From: Solirubrobacter sp963798325
Lineage (GTDB): Bacteria > Actinomycetota > Thermoleophilia > Solirubrobacterales > Solirubrobacteraceae
Direction of reading: 5' to 3'
DNA length: 64,000 nt
Assembly (NCBI GenBank): GCA_963798325.1
Contig: CAWCSS010000004.1
Span: 181,111 to 245,110, forward strand
The stretch's first letter is position 1. Every line of letters starts with the position of its first letter. The notes beneath the pieces were generated by a model. That model worked only from the letters and a program-made list of their open reading frames with translations. It was not told where the DNA came from and ran no database searches. Made by a program: the position numbers and the translations under genes. Positions 28,272 through 36,614 of this stretch are shown here, piece by piece.

Positions 28272-28725
28272 AGCGCTTGAAGCGGAAGGTGTGGCCGTTC
28301 TCGGAGGCGGCGTCAGAGGTCTCCACGCACTGCCAGCCGGCCAGTTCGGGGAACAGCGTGTCGCCATCGACCTCGGCGTCGATCTCCGTCGCGTAGACGC
28401 GATCGGCCAGCGGAAGCGCGGCCTCATACGTCGCGCCGCCGCCGATCACGAACACGTCACCGTCGGCGGCCGCCAAAGCGGCGTCGAGCGTCGCGAACAC
28501 CTCGGCGCCCTCGATCTCCCCGCCGCGAGAGAGCACGAGATTGCGCCGTCCCGGCAGCGGCCGGAAGCGCTCCGGGATCGATTCCCAGGTCTTGCGCCCC
28601 ATGATCACCGTCGCGCCCGTGGTCAGCTCGCGGAAGAACCTCATGTCGCTCGGCAGGTGCCACGGCAGGCCGCCGTCGCGGCCGATGACGCGGTTGGACG
28701 CGTGGGCGACGACGCAGGCGATCAC
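28258..28725 (-). CDS. folA: Dihydrofolate reductase
   Basis: A 155-residue NADPH-dependent enzyme restoring tetrahydrofolate after thymidylate synthesis. Motifs: NRVIGRDGGLPWHLPSDM (substrate and loop), TVIMGRKTWESIP (NADPH adenine site), RRNLVLSRG and VIGGGATYEAALP. The acidic catalytic residue is the Asp of LPSDM. It starts within the last 4 bases of thyA (28722-28725, ATGA), so the classical thyA-folA pair is translationally coupled. Confidence 0.95.
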   Translation of the reverse strand: MIACVVAHASNRVIGRDGGLPWHLPSDMRFFRELTTGATVIMGRKTWESIPERFRPLPGRRNLVLSRGGEIEGAEVFATLDAALAAADGDVFVIGGGATYEAALPLADRVYATEIDAEVDGDTLFPELAGWQCVETSDAASENGHTFRFKRYEPL

Positions 28726-29635
28726 GTCAGCACCGGGATCTGATTGATGGCGGGGTGCGGGTCGTAGTCGGTCAGCTCGAAGTGCTCGGCGCGGAAGTCG
28801 TGGATGTCGGTGACCGCGCGGCCCGCAGCTCGTTCAGCGACAGCGTCGGCAGCCGGCGCGGCTCGCGCGTCGAGCATCTCGTCGACGTGCGCGAGCTGGT
28901 CGGCGTAGATGTGCGCGTACTGGATCGAGTGCACGTACTCGGCGAACTCGTAGCCCGGTGAGCTGCTCGACCATCAGCCCCAGCGCCGCGTACTGGGCCA
29001 TGTTCGACGGCACGCCGATCGGCATGTCCCCGGAGCGCTGGTTGTGGACGACGTGCAGCTTGTCCCCGAGGACCAGGAAGTGCACCCAGCCGTGGCACGG
29101 CGCGATCGTGTTCCGGGACTTCACCGACGCCGTGCGGTGGTTGGCCTGCGGGATCCACGGGCTCAGCAGCGCCGTGCGGTCCAGCGGCAGATCGCGCAGC
29201 TTCTCGATGAGGTGCGGAAGCTGGTCGAACCCGGGATCGTCGCCGTCGAGGTCGGTGGTGAAGTCGTGGAAGGCGGCCCGTAGGAGCCCGGCCCGAGGTC
29301 GCCCGGCGACCAGCCCCCGCGAGGACGTCTTCTCCGGGTCGCCCAGGGGTCCCACCAGTCGCAGCCGAACTGCCTCGAGACTCGGCCAGCGTCCGCGCGC
29401 CGTTGATGAACGCGCACAGCTCGCCGATCGGCTTGCGGCAGAAGGTGCCGATCGAGCGCTCGGTGATGATCGCCGCCCCGTGCGCCATCGCGAAGCGCAT
29501 CTGCACCCCGGCGACGGCCAGCGCGTCCTCGCCCTGCTTGGTCTGGACCCGCACGCCGTCCTCGCGAATCGTCCGCAGCATGTCCTGATAGGCCGTGCTG
29601 GGACGGCGTTCGGCGTAAGGCAGGTAATTCGGCAC
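28722..29635 (-). pseudogene. thyA: Thymidylate synthase ThyA, reading frame broken several times
   Basis: Methylates dUMP to dTMP with methylene-tetrahydrofolate. Family segments occur in order but in shifting frames: PNYLPYAERRPSTAYQDML and FCRKPIGELCAFINGARTL; FGCDWWDPWA; DLGPGSYG; FHDFTTDLDGDDPGFDQLPH; catalytic IAPCHGWVHFLV; QRSGDMPIGVPSNMAQYAAL; AEYVHSIQYAHIYADQLAHV; PRRLPTLSLNEL; and DIHDFRAEHFELTDYDPHPAI. At least six indels are needed (around 29385, 29378, 29342, 29312-29283, 28962 and 28855-28822), some compensating. Each conserved block is intact, which argues for poor local sequence rather than decay. GTG start. Confidence 0.83.
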
Positions 29636-29679
29636 GGCAGACCAGTCTGGCGACCACCGCGGACGATAAGGTCACGCGC

Positions 29680-30256
29680 TTGAGCATCATCGGCCCTGGA
29701 GTCAACTTCGAGAAGCGTCTGATCCTGTCGCTCGCGGAGATGGAGCAGACCGTCAGCCACCTCAAGGGGCTCAAGCAGACGATCGTGCTCACCTCCGGGT
29801 CCTTCGACCTGATCCACCTCGGCCACGTCAAGTACCTGGCGCGTGCCGCGGAGCTCGGCGACGTGCTCGTCGTGGGGGTCGACAGCGACGCGAAGATCAA
29901 GGCGCGCAAGGGCGCCGATCGCCCGATGGTCCCGGAATCCGAGCGCCTGGAGCTGCTCGCGCACCAGCGGCCGGTGGACTACATCTTCCTCAAGCCGCTC
30001 GACGAGCCACGCTGGGCCCTGATCAAGGCCGTCCGCCCGGACGTGCTGGTCCTGACCGCCGACCATTCCTACTCCGGCGAGGACCTCGAAGCCCTGCGCG
30101 GCGTTCGTCGGGCGGATCGAGGTGCTCGAGCGCCAATCGGCGGTCACGACCTCCGAGCGCATCCGCCAGATGTACATGCACCTCGGGGACAAGCTCGGCC
30201 CCGAGCTGGCCCGGATCCTGCCGGACCTGATCGACAAGATCGCCAAGAGCCGATGA
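29680..30256 (+). CDS. Cytidylyltransferase-fold nucleotidyltransferase (RfaE2-like), one frameshift
   Basis: A protein of about 191 residues from the HIGH-motif nucleotidyltransferase superfamily: TSGSFDLIHLGHVKYLARA carries HLGH, followed by GVDSDAKIKARKGADRPMVP and RLELLAHQRPVDYIFL. The frame changes near 30100; the continuation (GRIEVLERQSAVTTSERIRQ, then LPDLIDKIAKSR) ends in a stop that overlaps the next ATG by ATGA. Length is 3n+1, consistent with one inserted base. It resembles ADP-heptose or glycerol-phosphate cytidylyltransferases, but the pairing with a deaminase-fold protein is unusual. TTG start. Divergent from thyA. Confidence 0.8.
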
Positions 30257-31083
30257 GCGTGGAGGCGGTCGTCGCCTACATCCCGGTCCTGCACGAGGGC
30301 TACCGGCGCTTCCTCGCGCGCCACGGGGTGGACCGGCCGGTCTACCTGATCGGCCGCGAGTTGCTCGAGGACTACCGCCCGCCGGCCAAGGACGTGCGCG
30401 CCCTGGAGCCCGAGCGCGTGGCCCGCGCGCTGGAGGCGTGGGGCTTCACCGCCCACGTCCTGACGGCGAACAACGCCGCCGAGCTGGCCGCGAAGCGCCC
30501 GACGCTGACGCTGCCGGACGAGGACGTCAGCCACATGGTCGTCGAGCGCTGCTTCCCGCGCGCCGCGGTGCGCTACGACACGGCGTTCCTGCGCTGGGAC
30601 AAGACCCGCACGGTCAAGCTGCTCGAGCCCGCGCCCGCGCGCACGGTCCCCGAGACCGAGGCCTACGCCGACCTCGCCAACGCCGCCGAGACCGAGGCGG
30701 CCAAGAGCCTCGACTGGTGGCGCCAGGTCGGCGCGGCGATCGCCTTCGCCGACGGCACGCTCGCCGCCGCGCACAACCAGCATCTGCCGCACGAGCAGTC
30801 CCCCTACGAGGTCGGGGACCCGCGCAGCAACTTCTTCAAGGGCGTGCACCTCGAGCTCTCCACCGCCGTCCACGCCGAGGCGCAGCTGATCGCCACCGCC
30901 GCCCGCGAGGGCCGCTCGACCGAGGGGGCGGTCGTCTACGTCACCGACTTCCCGTGCCCGCCGTGCGCACGGCTGCTGGCCGGCGCCGGGATCGTGCGCC
31001 TGTACTACCGCAGCGGCTACGCGGTGCTCGACGGCCAGGCGGTGCTCGAAGGCGCCGGCGTCGAGCTCGTCGCGCTCAGCTGA
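30253..31083 (+). CDS. Two-domain protein with C-terminal dCMP/cytidine deaminase domain
   Basis: The protein has 276 residues. The C-terminal half carries the zinc-dependent deaminase signature: HAEAQLI near residue 207 (His ligand and catalytic Glu) and PCPPCARLL near 235 (two Cys ligands), preceded by FADGTLAAAHNQ and NFFKGVHLELSTAVHAE. Such domains deaminate dCMP to dUMP, which would feed the adjacent thyA. The N-terminal 130 residues (AVVAYIPVLHEGYRRFLARH) have an alpha/beta pattern like a nucleotidyltransferase but no HIGH motif, and I do not recognise that domain. Coupled by ATGA to the upstream nucleotidyltransferase. Its last 8 bases overlap the dUTPase-like gene on the other strand. 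Confidence 0.8.
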   Translation: MSVEAVVAYIPVLHEGYRRFLARHGVDRPVYLIGRELLEDYRPPAKDVRALEPERVARALEAWGFTAHVLTANNAAELAAKRPTLTLPDEDVSHMVVERCFPRAAVRYDTAFLRWDKTRTVKLLEPAPARTVPETEAYADLANAAETEAAKSLDWWRQVGAAIAFADGTLAAAHNQHLPHEQSPYEVGDPRSNFFKGVHLELSTAVHAEAQLIATAAREGRSTEGAVVYVTDFPCPPCARLLAGAGIVRLYYRSGYAVLDGQAVLEGAGVELVALS

Positions 31084-31423
31084 ACGGCACGAGCAGCAGC
31101 ATCGCGATCAGCGAGCCCGCCTCGGCGACGAACACGTCCGTGCCGAGGTTGACCAGGATCACGCCGAGCTCGCCGCCGTAGCCCGGCTCGACCAGCCCGG
31201 GCGCGTTGACGACCGTCACGCCGTGCTCGAACGCCAGCCGCGAGCGCGGCAGGACCAGCCCGACCATGCCCGCGGGCAGCGTCACCGACACGCCGGTGCG
31301 CACGATCGCGCGCTCGCCCGGCCCGAGCGAGAACGCCTCCAGGCACGCGAGGTCGTACGCGGCGTCGTCGCGCACCGGCGCGCGGGCGTTCTTGTGGAGC
31401 AGCCGGACGTCGATGCCGTGCAG
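31076..31423 (-). CDS. dUTPase/dCTP-deaminase-fold protein lacking motif V
   Basis: About 115 residues related to the dut gene 3.6 kb away: RLLHKNARAPVRDDAAYDL parallels the dut N-terminus, then PRSRLAFEHG (motif II), GLVEPGYGGELGVILVN (III) and AGSLIAMLLLVPF (IV). The protein stops right after motif IV, so the C-terminal Gly/Ser-rich arm that closes on the phosphates is missing. The homologous N-terminus extends upstream of the first standard start (GTG at 31375) to a CTG at 31423, directly behind the stop of the upstream membrane-protein gene. Either a rare CTG start is used or a start codon has been damaged. Activity is uncertain. Confidence 0.66.
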   Translation of the reverse strand: MHGIDVRLLHKNARAPVRDDAAYDLACLEAFSLGPGERAIVRTGVSVTLPAGMVGLVLPRSRLAFEHGVTVVNAPGLVEPGYGGELGVILVNLGTDVFVAEAGSLIAMLLLVPFS

Positions 31424-31424
31424 G

Positions 31425-32078
31425 CTAACCGTGGAGGCCGGACGGCACGATCCAGCCGGCCATCGCGACGAAGTGCAGGATCGCCGCGACGATCACGAAC
31501 ACGTGGAAGATCTCGTGGAAGCCGAACCACGCCGGCCACGGGTTCGGGCGCCCGAGGGCGAAGATGACCGCGCCGACGGTGTAGAGGATGCCGCCGCCGG
31601 CGATCAGGATCAGCGCGATCGACGGCAGCTCGGCGTGCAGCTGCGGGAACGCGAGCACGGCGACCCAGCCCAGCGCGACGTAACACGCGGCGCAGACCCC
31701 ACGCGGCGCGTTGATCCACGCCACGCTCAGCGTCACGCCCGCCAGCGCGCCGGTCCAGGCCGTGATCAGCACCACCCACTGGGTGGCGCCCTCGAGCACC
31801 AGCCAGCCCACGGGCGTGTAGGAGGCGGCGATGAACAGGAAGATCGTCGAGTGGTCGATCCGCCGCAGCACCGTCTTCCAGCGAGGATCCCAGCGCCAGC
31901 GGTGGTAGAGGCCGGAACCGCCGAAGAGCGCGCAGAGCCCCGCGCCGTAGATCAGCGCGGCCGCCCGGGGCGCGCCGCCGGGGGTGAGCGTCACCAGGCA
32001 CACCGTCGCCGCGAGCGCGGCCCAGAACGCGTACGCATGGGTGAGCCCGCGCAACCGCGGAATGTCGAACGCGTCCAT
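31425..32078 (-). CDS. Hemolysin III / PAQR-family membrane protein
   Basis: A 217-residue protein with seven predicted membrane helices and the conserved polar residues of the family: GSGLYHRW, RIDHSTIFLFIAASYTP and the late FHEIFHVFVIVAA pair of histidines that bind zinc. Bacterial members influence membrane lipid composition; true hemolytic activity is doubtful. The ATG giving MDAFDIPRLRGLTHAYAFW is preferred over one 7 codons upstream because it puts only a short soluble segment before the first helix. The stop is immediately followed by the dUTPase-like frame. Confidence 0.85.
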   Translation of the reverse strand: MDAFDIPRLRGLTHAYAFWAALAATVCLVTLTPGGAPRAAALIYGAGLCALFGGSGLYHRWRWDPRWKTVLRRIDHSTIFLFIAASYTPVGWLVLEGATQWVVLITAWTGALAGVTLSVAWINAPRGVCAACYVALGWVAVLAFPQLHAELPSIALILIAGGGILYTVGAVIFALGRPNPWPAWFGFHEIFHVFVIVAAILHFVAMAGWIVPSGLHG

Positions 32079-32082
32079 ACCT

Positions 32083-32117
32083 CGAGTATGCCCCGTCATC
32101 GCGCGCTCGAATACTCG
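32083..32117. promoter_or_regulatory. Inverted repeat in the divergent hemolysin III / GGDEF-EAL promoter region
   Basis: CGAGTAT and ATACTCG arms separated by 21 bases lie in the roughly 100-base gap between two divergent genes. This is the natural site for both promoters and a shared operator. Evidence is the symmetry and position only. Confidence 0.25.
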
Positions 32118-32178
32118 CGGATTCGGTCAGAGCCCGGACGCGGCGAGCGTCAACCAACCGGTAGGGTCGCGCGACCGA

Positions 32179-34173
32179 ATGGCAAGCGAGCCCGACCCGC
32201 TCCAGGCGCAGTACGACGGCATCCCCGTTCCCTGTTACACATGGAGGCGAGCGGACGATGATTTCGTGCTCGAACGCGCCAACCAGGCAGCCTTCGAGCT
32301 CGGCGCCGGGCATCTGGAAGGGCTGATCGGCAAGCCCTTCGCCGAGATCTACGCGCACCGGCCCGACATTCAACGCGACCTCACAGAGACGCTCGCGACC
32401 CGCGGACGGGTCAACCGGGAGATGGAGCACACCTTCGCGGCCAGCGGGGCGACGCGGCTGCTGGATGTCACGTACGTCTTCGTCCCGCCCGACCGAGTGA
32501 TGGTCCACGCCGACGACGTGACCGACCGGCGCGTGTCCGAGGAGCGCCTGCGGGCCGTGATCGCGACGCTCGAGTCTGGGCTGCTGACCGTCGACGACGC
32601 CGGCAACGTCACCGACGCCAACCCCGCCGCGTGCCGCATCCTCGGCCTCGATCGCGACCGGATCCTCGGCAACCGCGAGTGGTGGCGGGCGATCGCGCCG
32701 CGGCTGGAAGACGGCTCGGCGATGGATCCGGTCAACCGCACCAGCCCCGGCAAGCAGGTGCTCGACGGCGGTGAGCCGCGCCACGAGGTCCCGGTCACGT
32801 TCACCCGGCCGGATGGTCACCGCGTGTCGGTCAGCGCCAACTACCAGCCGCTGCGCGCCGGCGGCGACGGGCGCGTGAACGGCCTGGTCGTGTCGATCAC
32901 CGACGTCACGGAGTCACGCCGCCTCCAGGAGCGCGTGGCCCACCAGGCGCTCCACGACCCGCTCACCGGGCTCCCGAACCGGCTGCTGTTCCAGGAGCGG
33001 CTCGATCAGGCGCTCGCGCGGCCGCTGCGGTCGCGCGTCGCCGTCCTGCTCGTCGGCCTCGACCGCTTCCGCGCGGTCAACGACACGCTCGGCCACCAGG
33101 CGGGCGACGACGTGCTGATCGAGGTCGCCGGCCGGCTGCGCCAGGTGCTCGACGGCGCCCAACCGCTCGCGCGCTTCGGCGGCGACGAGTTCGCCGTGCT
33201 GGCCGAGTGTGAGGACGAACGCGCCGCCGCCGCGCTCGCCGAGCGGCTCACGGAGACGCTCGCGACCCCGGTCAAAGAGCTGATGATGACCGCCACGATC
33301 GGGATCGCCGTCGAGGATCTCGGCCATTCCAGCGCCGACCTGATCCAGGGCGCCGACGCCGCCCTGCAGCGCGTCAAGGCCCGCGGCGGCAGCGCCTTCG
33401 AGGTCTTCGACCGCGCGATGGAGGGCCGGCTGCGCGACCGGCTGCGGATCGAGGACGGCCTGCGGCGCGCGATCTCGGGCGACGAGCTGCGCCTGATGTA
33501 CCAGCCGATCTGGGAGCTCGATCCCTTTCGGGTCGTCGCCGTCGAGGCGCTGGTGCGCTGGCAGCACCCCGAGGAGGGGCTGCTCGGCCCAGGGCGCTTC
33601 TTGCCGATCGCCGAGCAGGACGTCAAGCTGATCTCCGCGATCGGCGACTGGGTGCTCAAGCGCGCCGTCCAGGAGGCGAGCCTGTTCCCGGATCACGTCC
33701 GGATCACGGTCAACGTCGCCGCGCGGGAGCTCAGCGAGCCGACGTTCGCCGCCCGTGTACGGGCCACCATCACCGACCCGAGCCGGATCGCGCTGGAGAT
33801 CACCGAAACGACCCTGATGGAGGGCGGGGACGCGGCCATCGAGGGCCTCGAGCAGCTCCGCCGGCTCGGCCTGCACGTCTACCTCGACGACTTCGGCACC
33901 GGCTACAGCAGCCTCACGCGGCTCGCGCGGCTGCCGCTGACGGGCATCAAGCTCGACCGCGGGTTCGTGGCACGCGCGGCGGGCGAGCGCGACCGGCGGA
34001 TCATCGAGGCGGCGTTGAGCATCGGCCGCGCGGCCGAGCTGAGCGTCGTCGCCGAGGGCGTGGAGACCAAGGAGCAGCTCGAGCTGCTGAAGGCCTCGGG
34101 GTGCAACTACGTGCAGGGCTTCCTGCTCGGGCGACCTTCGCCGCCCGAGCAGTTGGCCGCGCGGATTACTTGA
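32179..34173 (+). CDS. PAS-PAS-GGDEF-EAL c-di-GMP turnover protein
   Basis: A 664-residue soluble protein. An N-terminal PAS-like domain (about 8-125) and a second PAS (about 126-250, TLESGLLTVDDAGNVTDANP) precede GGDEF (about 255-425) and EAL (about 435-660) domains. The GGDEF active site is intact (RFGGDEFAVL near residue 333). The EAL domain keeps its metal and catalytic motifs: EALVRWQHPEEG, NVAARELSEP, EITETTLMEG, DDFGTGYSSL, KLDRGF and EGVET. It is therefore potentially bifunctional, with direction set by the PAS signals. A PilZ c-di-GMP receptor gene lies 25 kb downstream. Its last 8 bases overlap the binding-protein gene on the other strand. Confidence 0.93.
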   Translation: MASEPDPLQAQYDGIPVPCYTWRRADDDFVLERANQAAFELGAGHLEGLIGKPFAEIYAHRPDIQRDLTETLATRGRVNREMEHTFAASGATRLLDVTYVFVPPDRVMVHADDVTDRRVSEERLRAVIATLESGLLTVDDAGNVTDANPAACRILGLDRDRILGNREWWRAIAPRLEDGSAMDPVNRTSPGKQVLDGGEPRHEVPVTFTRPDGHRVSVSANYQPLRAGGDGRVNGLVVSITDVTESRRLQERVAHQALHDPLTGLPNRLLFQERLDQALARPLRSRVAVLLVGLDRFRAVNDTLGHQAGDDVLIEVAGRLRQVLDGAQPLARFGGDEFAVLAECEDERAAAALAERLTETLATPVKELMMTATIGIAVEDLGHSSADLIQGADAALQRVKARGGSAFEVFDRAMEGRLRDRLRIEDGLRRAISGDELRLMYQPIWELDPFRVVAVEALVRWQHPEEGLLGPGRFLPIAEQDVKLISAIGDWVLKRAVQEASLFPDHVRITVNVAARELSEPTFAARVRATITDPSRIALEITETTLMEGGDAAIEGLEQLRRLGLHVYLDDFGTGYSSLTRLARLPLTGIKLDRGFVARAAGERDRRIIEAALSIGRAAELSVVAEGVETKEQLELLKASGCNYVQGFLLGRPSPPEQLAARIT

Positions 34174-35155
34174 CCAGCCCGGTTTCGCTCAGGTACTCCT
34201 TCGCGACCTCGGCCGGGTCCTTCTTGTCGAGGTCGACGCGGGCGTCGAGCTCCTGCATCGCGTCGTCGGTGAGCTGCGTCTGGAGCAGGTCGATCGTCTT
34301 CGCCAGATCCGGGCCGGCGGCGTCGGCCGTCTCGGTCTTCATCAGCAGCGTCGGGTTATAGGGCGGGAACATGCCCTTGTCGTCCTCGAGCAGGACCTCG
34401 TTGTTGCGCTTGATCTGCGGGTCGGTCGTGTAGACGATCGACACGTCGGCGCGGCCGGAGGTCAGGACCTCGTGGCGCTGGTCGGGCGAGACGGGCGTGA
34501 ACTTCTTGAAGTCCAGCCCGTAGACCTGCTGCAGGCCGAGCAGGCAGTCCATGCGCTTGCGGCACTCGCTGGTGCCGTACAGGGTGAGGTCCTTGGCCAC
34601 CTTGGAGAGGTCGGAGATGTTCTTCAGGCCGTACTTGTCCGCCGTCTCCTTGGTCACCGCGACCTCGTTGGAGGACGTGAACGGCGTCGGCGGGAAGGCG
34701 GTGATGCCGTCCTTGGCGAAGTCGGCCTTCAGCTCGGTGTAGGCCTCCTGCGGGTCCTTCGGCAGGTCGGCGGCGTCCTTCTTGAAGAACACGGTCAGCG
34801 CGGTGCCGGTGTACTCCGGGTAGGCGGAGATCTCGCCGCCCTTCAGGGCCGCCAGCGCGACGTCCTGGTCGCCCAGGTTGAGGTCGGTCGACGTCGTGTA
34901 GCCCGCCGCGGCGAGGCCCTGCGCGTAGATCTCGCCGAGCACCTTCTGCTCGGTGAAGTTCTTGGAGCCGATCTTGAGCGTGATCTTCGCGTTGTCGGGG
35001 TTCTTCGTGATCGTGCCCGCCGCGGCGGCCTCGGTCGCCTCCGCGGTCGGCGTCGACGTTGCCTCCGTGGTGGGCTCGTCGTCGCCGCCACACGCGGCGA
35101 CACCGATCGACAGTGCGGCCAACGCCGCGGCGAGTGCATACGGAACGCGTTTCAT
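34166..35155 (-). CDS. Osmoprotectant (glycine betaine/choline) ABC transporter binding lipoprotein
   Basis: A 329-residue exported lipoprotein. The signal peptide ends in lipobox SIGVAACGG with Cys22, followed by a Thr/Glu/Ala linker. The OpuAC/ProX-type ligand fold begins at about 58 (ITLKIGSKNFTEQKVLGEIY) and includes SAYPEYTGTALTVFF and SGRADVSIVYTTDPQI. It captures quaternary ammonium compounds and delivers them to the two permeases encoded just upstream. The ATG overlaps the stop of the preceding permease (ATGA), making it the last gene of a four-gene operon. Confidence 0.92.
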   Translation of the reverse strand: MKRVPYALAAALAALSIGVAACGGDDEPTTEATSTPTAEATEAAAAGTITKNPDNAKITLKIGSKNFTEQKVLGEIYAQGLAAAGYTTSTDLNLGDQDVALAALKGGEISAYPEYTGTALTVFFKKDAADLPKDPQEAYTELKADFAKDGITAFPPTPFTSSNEVAVTKETADKYGLKNISDLSKVAKDLTLYGTSECRKRMDCLLGLQQVYGLDFKKFTPVSPDQRHEVLTSGRADVSIVYTTDPQIKRNNEVLLEDDKGMFPPYNPTLLMKTETADAAGPDLAKTIDLLQTQLTDDAMQELDARVDLDKKDPAEVAKEYLSETGLVK

Positions 35156-35922
35156 GGTGCGGTCTGAATCCTCCTCTTGGTAAGACCGGAGCGGGTCTGC
35201 GCGGGGTCTTGCGCCCCGCGCTCGAGCTTGATGCCGGCGGGGGTGATCGCACGCTGGACGGCCGAGAGGCCGACCTCCGCGCCGATCGCCAGCGCGGCGA
35301 CGATGATCGAGGCGCCGATCTGCCCCTCACGCCCGTAGACCGAGACGGCCACGAGCGGGTCACCCAGCGTGACGACCCCGACGAGCGGGGCGATCGTCGC
35401 CGTGGCGATGACGTTGACGGTCGAGGTCTTGATCCCGCCGAAGATCAACGGCAGCGCAAGCGGCAGCTCGACGTTGCGGATGATCTGCCCGCCGGACATC
35501 CCCATGCCGCGCGCGGCGTCCACCGAGTCGCGATCGCTCTGCTGGACGCCCACGTAGGCGTTGGTGAGGATCGGCGGGATGGCCAGCAGCGCCAGCGCCA
35601 GCGTGACGTTCAGGAACTCCGGGCTGTGCGGGAAGAACGCGATGAACAGCGCGATCAGGGCCACGCTCGGCACCGCGCGGCCGATGTTGGAGGTGCTGAT
35701 GGCGAGAAAGCTGAACCGGCCCGTGTGGCCGAGGATCAGCCCGAGCGGCAGCGCGACGACCATCGCCAGGCCCATCGCGGCCGCGCACAGCTTCAGGTGC
35801 TCCCACAGCAGCGGCAGGTTGTGGCTGCCGCCGACCGGCGATCCGCGCTGGTTGGAGCGCTCGGTGAAGATGAACGAGATGGCGTCCCCGAACTCGCCCA
35901 AGGCGGCGAACGTCGTGCTCAT
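35152..35922 (-). CDS. Osmoprotectant ABC transporter permease (second)
   Basis: A 256-residue inner-membrane protein with about five to six helices. The coupling helix region is DAARGMGMSGGQIIRNVELPLA, a typical EAA loop contacting the ATPase, and the BPD-permease signature SVNVIATATIAPLVG-like stretch follows. The N-terminus MSTTFAALGEFGDAISFIFTE is cytoplasmic. The ATG overlaps the stop of the first permease by ATGA. The two permeases are homologous and probably form a heterodimer. Confidence 0.92.
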   Translation of the reverse strand: MSTTFAALGEFGDAISFIFTERSNQRGSPVGGSHNLPLLWEHLKLCAAAMGLAMVVALPLGLILGHTGRFSFLAISTSNIGRAVPSVALIALFIAFFPHSPEFLNVTLALALLAIPPILTNAYVGVQQSDRDSVDAARGMGMSGGQIIRNVELPLALPLIFGGIKTSTVNVIATATIAPLVGVVTLGDPLVAVSVYGREGQIGASIIVAALAIGAEVGLSAVQRAITPAGIKLERGAQDPAQTRSGLTKRRIQTAP

Positions 35923-36614
35923 GCGGTTCGCGTCCACGGGGTCAGGAGCTTCTGGACGCCGAGCACGAGCAGATCGCAGACGACGGCCAGCAGCACGCAC
36001 AGGCCGCCGGCGACGACGACGTTGGAGCGGAACTGCGTGTCGGAGAAGATCGCCTCGCCGAGCCCGCCGGCGCCGGCCAGAAAGACCAGCGCGGTCAGCC
36101 CGACGGTGGTCGTCACCGCGATCCGCAGCCCGGCCATGATCGCCGGCAGCGCCAGCGGCAGCTCGACCTTCCACAGCAACTGGTTGGGGGTCAGGCCCAT
36201 GCCGCGGCCGGCGTCGCGAGCGTCGGCGGGGACGCCCTCCAGGCCCGTGATCACGTTGCGGAAGATGATCAGCAGGGTGTAGGCGACGAGCGCGATGATC
36301 GCCGTCGCCTTGCCGCGGCCCGTCAGCGGCAGCAGCAGGAAGAACAGCGCGACGCTGGGGAGCGTGTAGAGGACGCCGGTGATCTGCGTGATCGGCGGGA
36401 TCAGCCACTTGCGCCGGTAGGCGACCAGGGCCAGCGAGAACGCGATCACGAATCCGATGGCCACGCTGATCAGGGTCAGCTCGATGTGCACGAGCAGGGG
36501 CGTCTTGTAGCGCTCCCAGTTGTCGGCGATCCAGTCCGGGCAGAACCCGTTGCGCTCCACGCAGCTGGCGCTGCCGGAGCTGCGATCGCGCAGCTGGAGC
36601 TGGGCGAGGATCAC
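35919..36614 (-). CDS. Osmoprotectant ABC transporter permease (first)
   Basis: A 231-residue membrane protein. The short N-terminal segment (CPDWIADNWERYKTPLLVHI) precedes the first helix, and the EAA coupling loop is DARDAGRGMGLTPNQLLWKV. The start is taken as GTG at 36614 because it overlaps the true stop of the ATPase by GTGA. The frame is artificially continuous with the ATPase only because the latter carries a one-base insertion. Works with the second permease and the ATPase. Confidence 0.88.
   Translation of the reverse strand: MILAQLQLRDRSSGSASCVERNGFCPDWIADNWERYKTPLLVHIELTLISVAIGFVIAFSLALVAYRRKWLIPPITQITGVLYTLPSVALFFLLLPLTGRGKATAIIALVAYTLLIIFRNVITGLEGVPADARDAGRGMGLTPNQLLWKVELPLALPAIMAGLRIAVTTTVGLTALVFLAGAGGLGEAIFSDTQFRSNVVVAGGLCVLLAVVCDLLVLGVQKLLTPWTRTA

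Noticed and set aside
29680..31083. Single 467-residue nucleotidyltransferase-deaminase fusion protein
   Set aside because: The segment around 30100-30250 in that frame is Arg/Gly/Pro-rich shadow sequence. The other frame carries a good nucleotidyltransferase C-terminus ending at an ATGA overlap.
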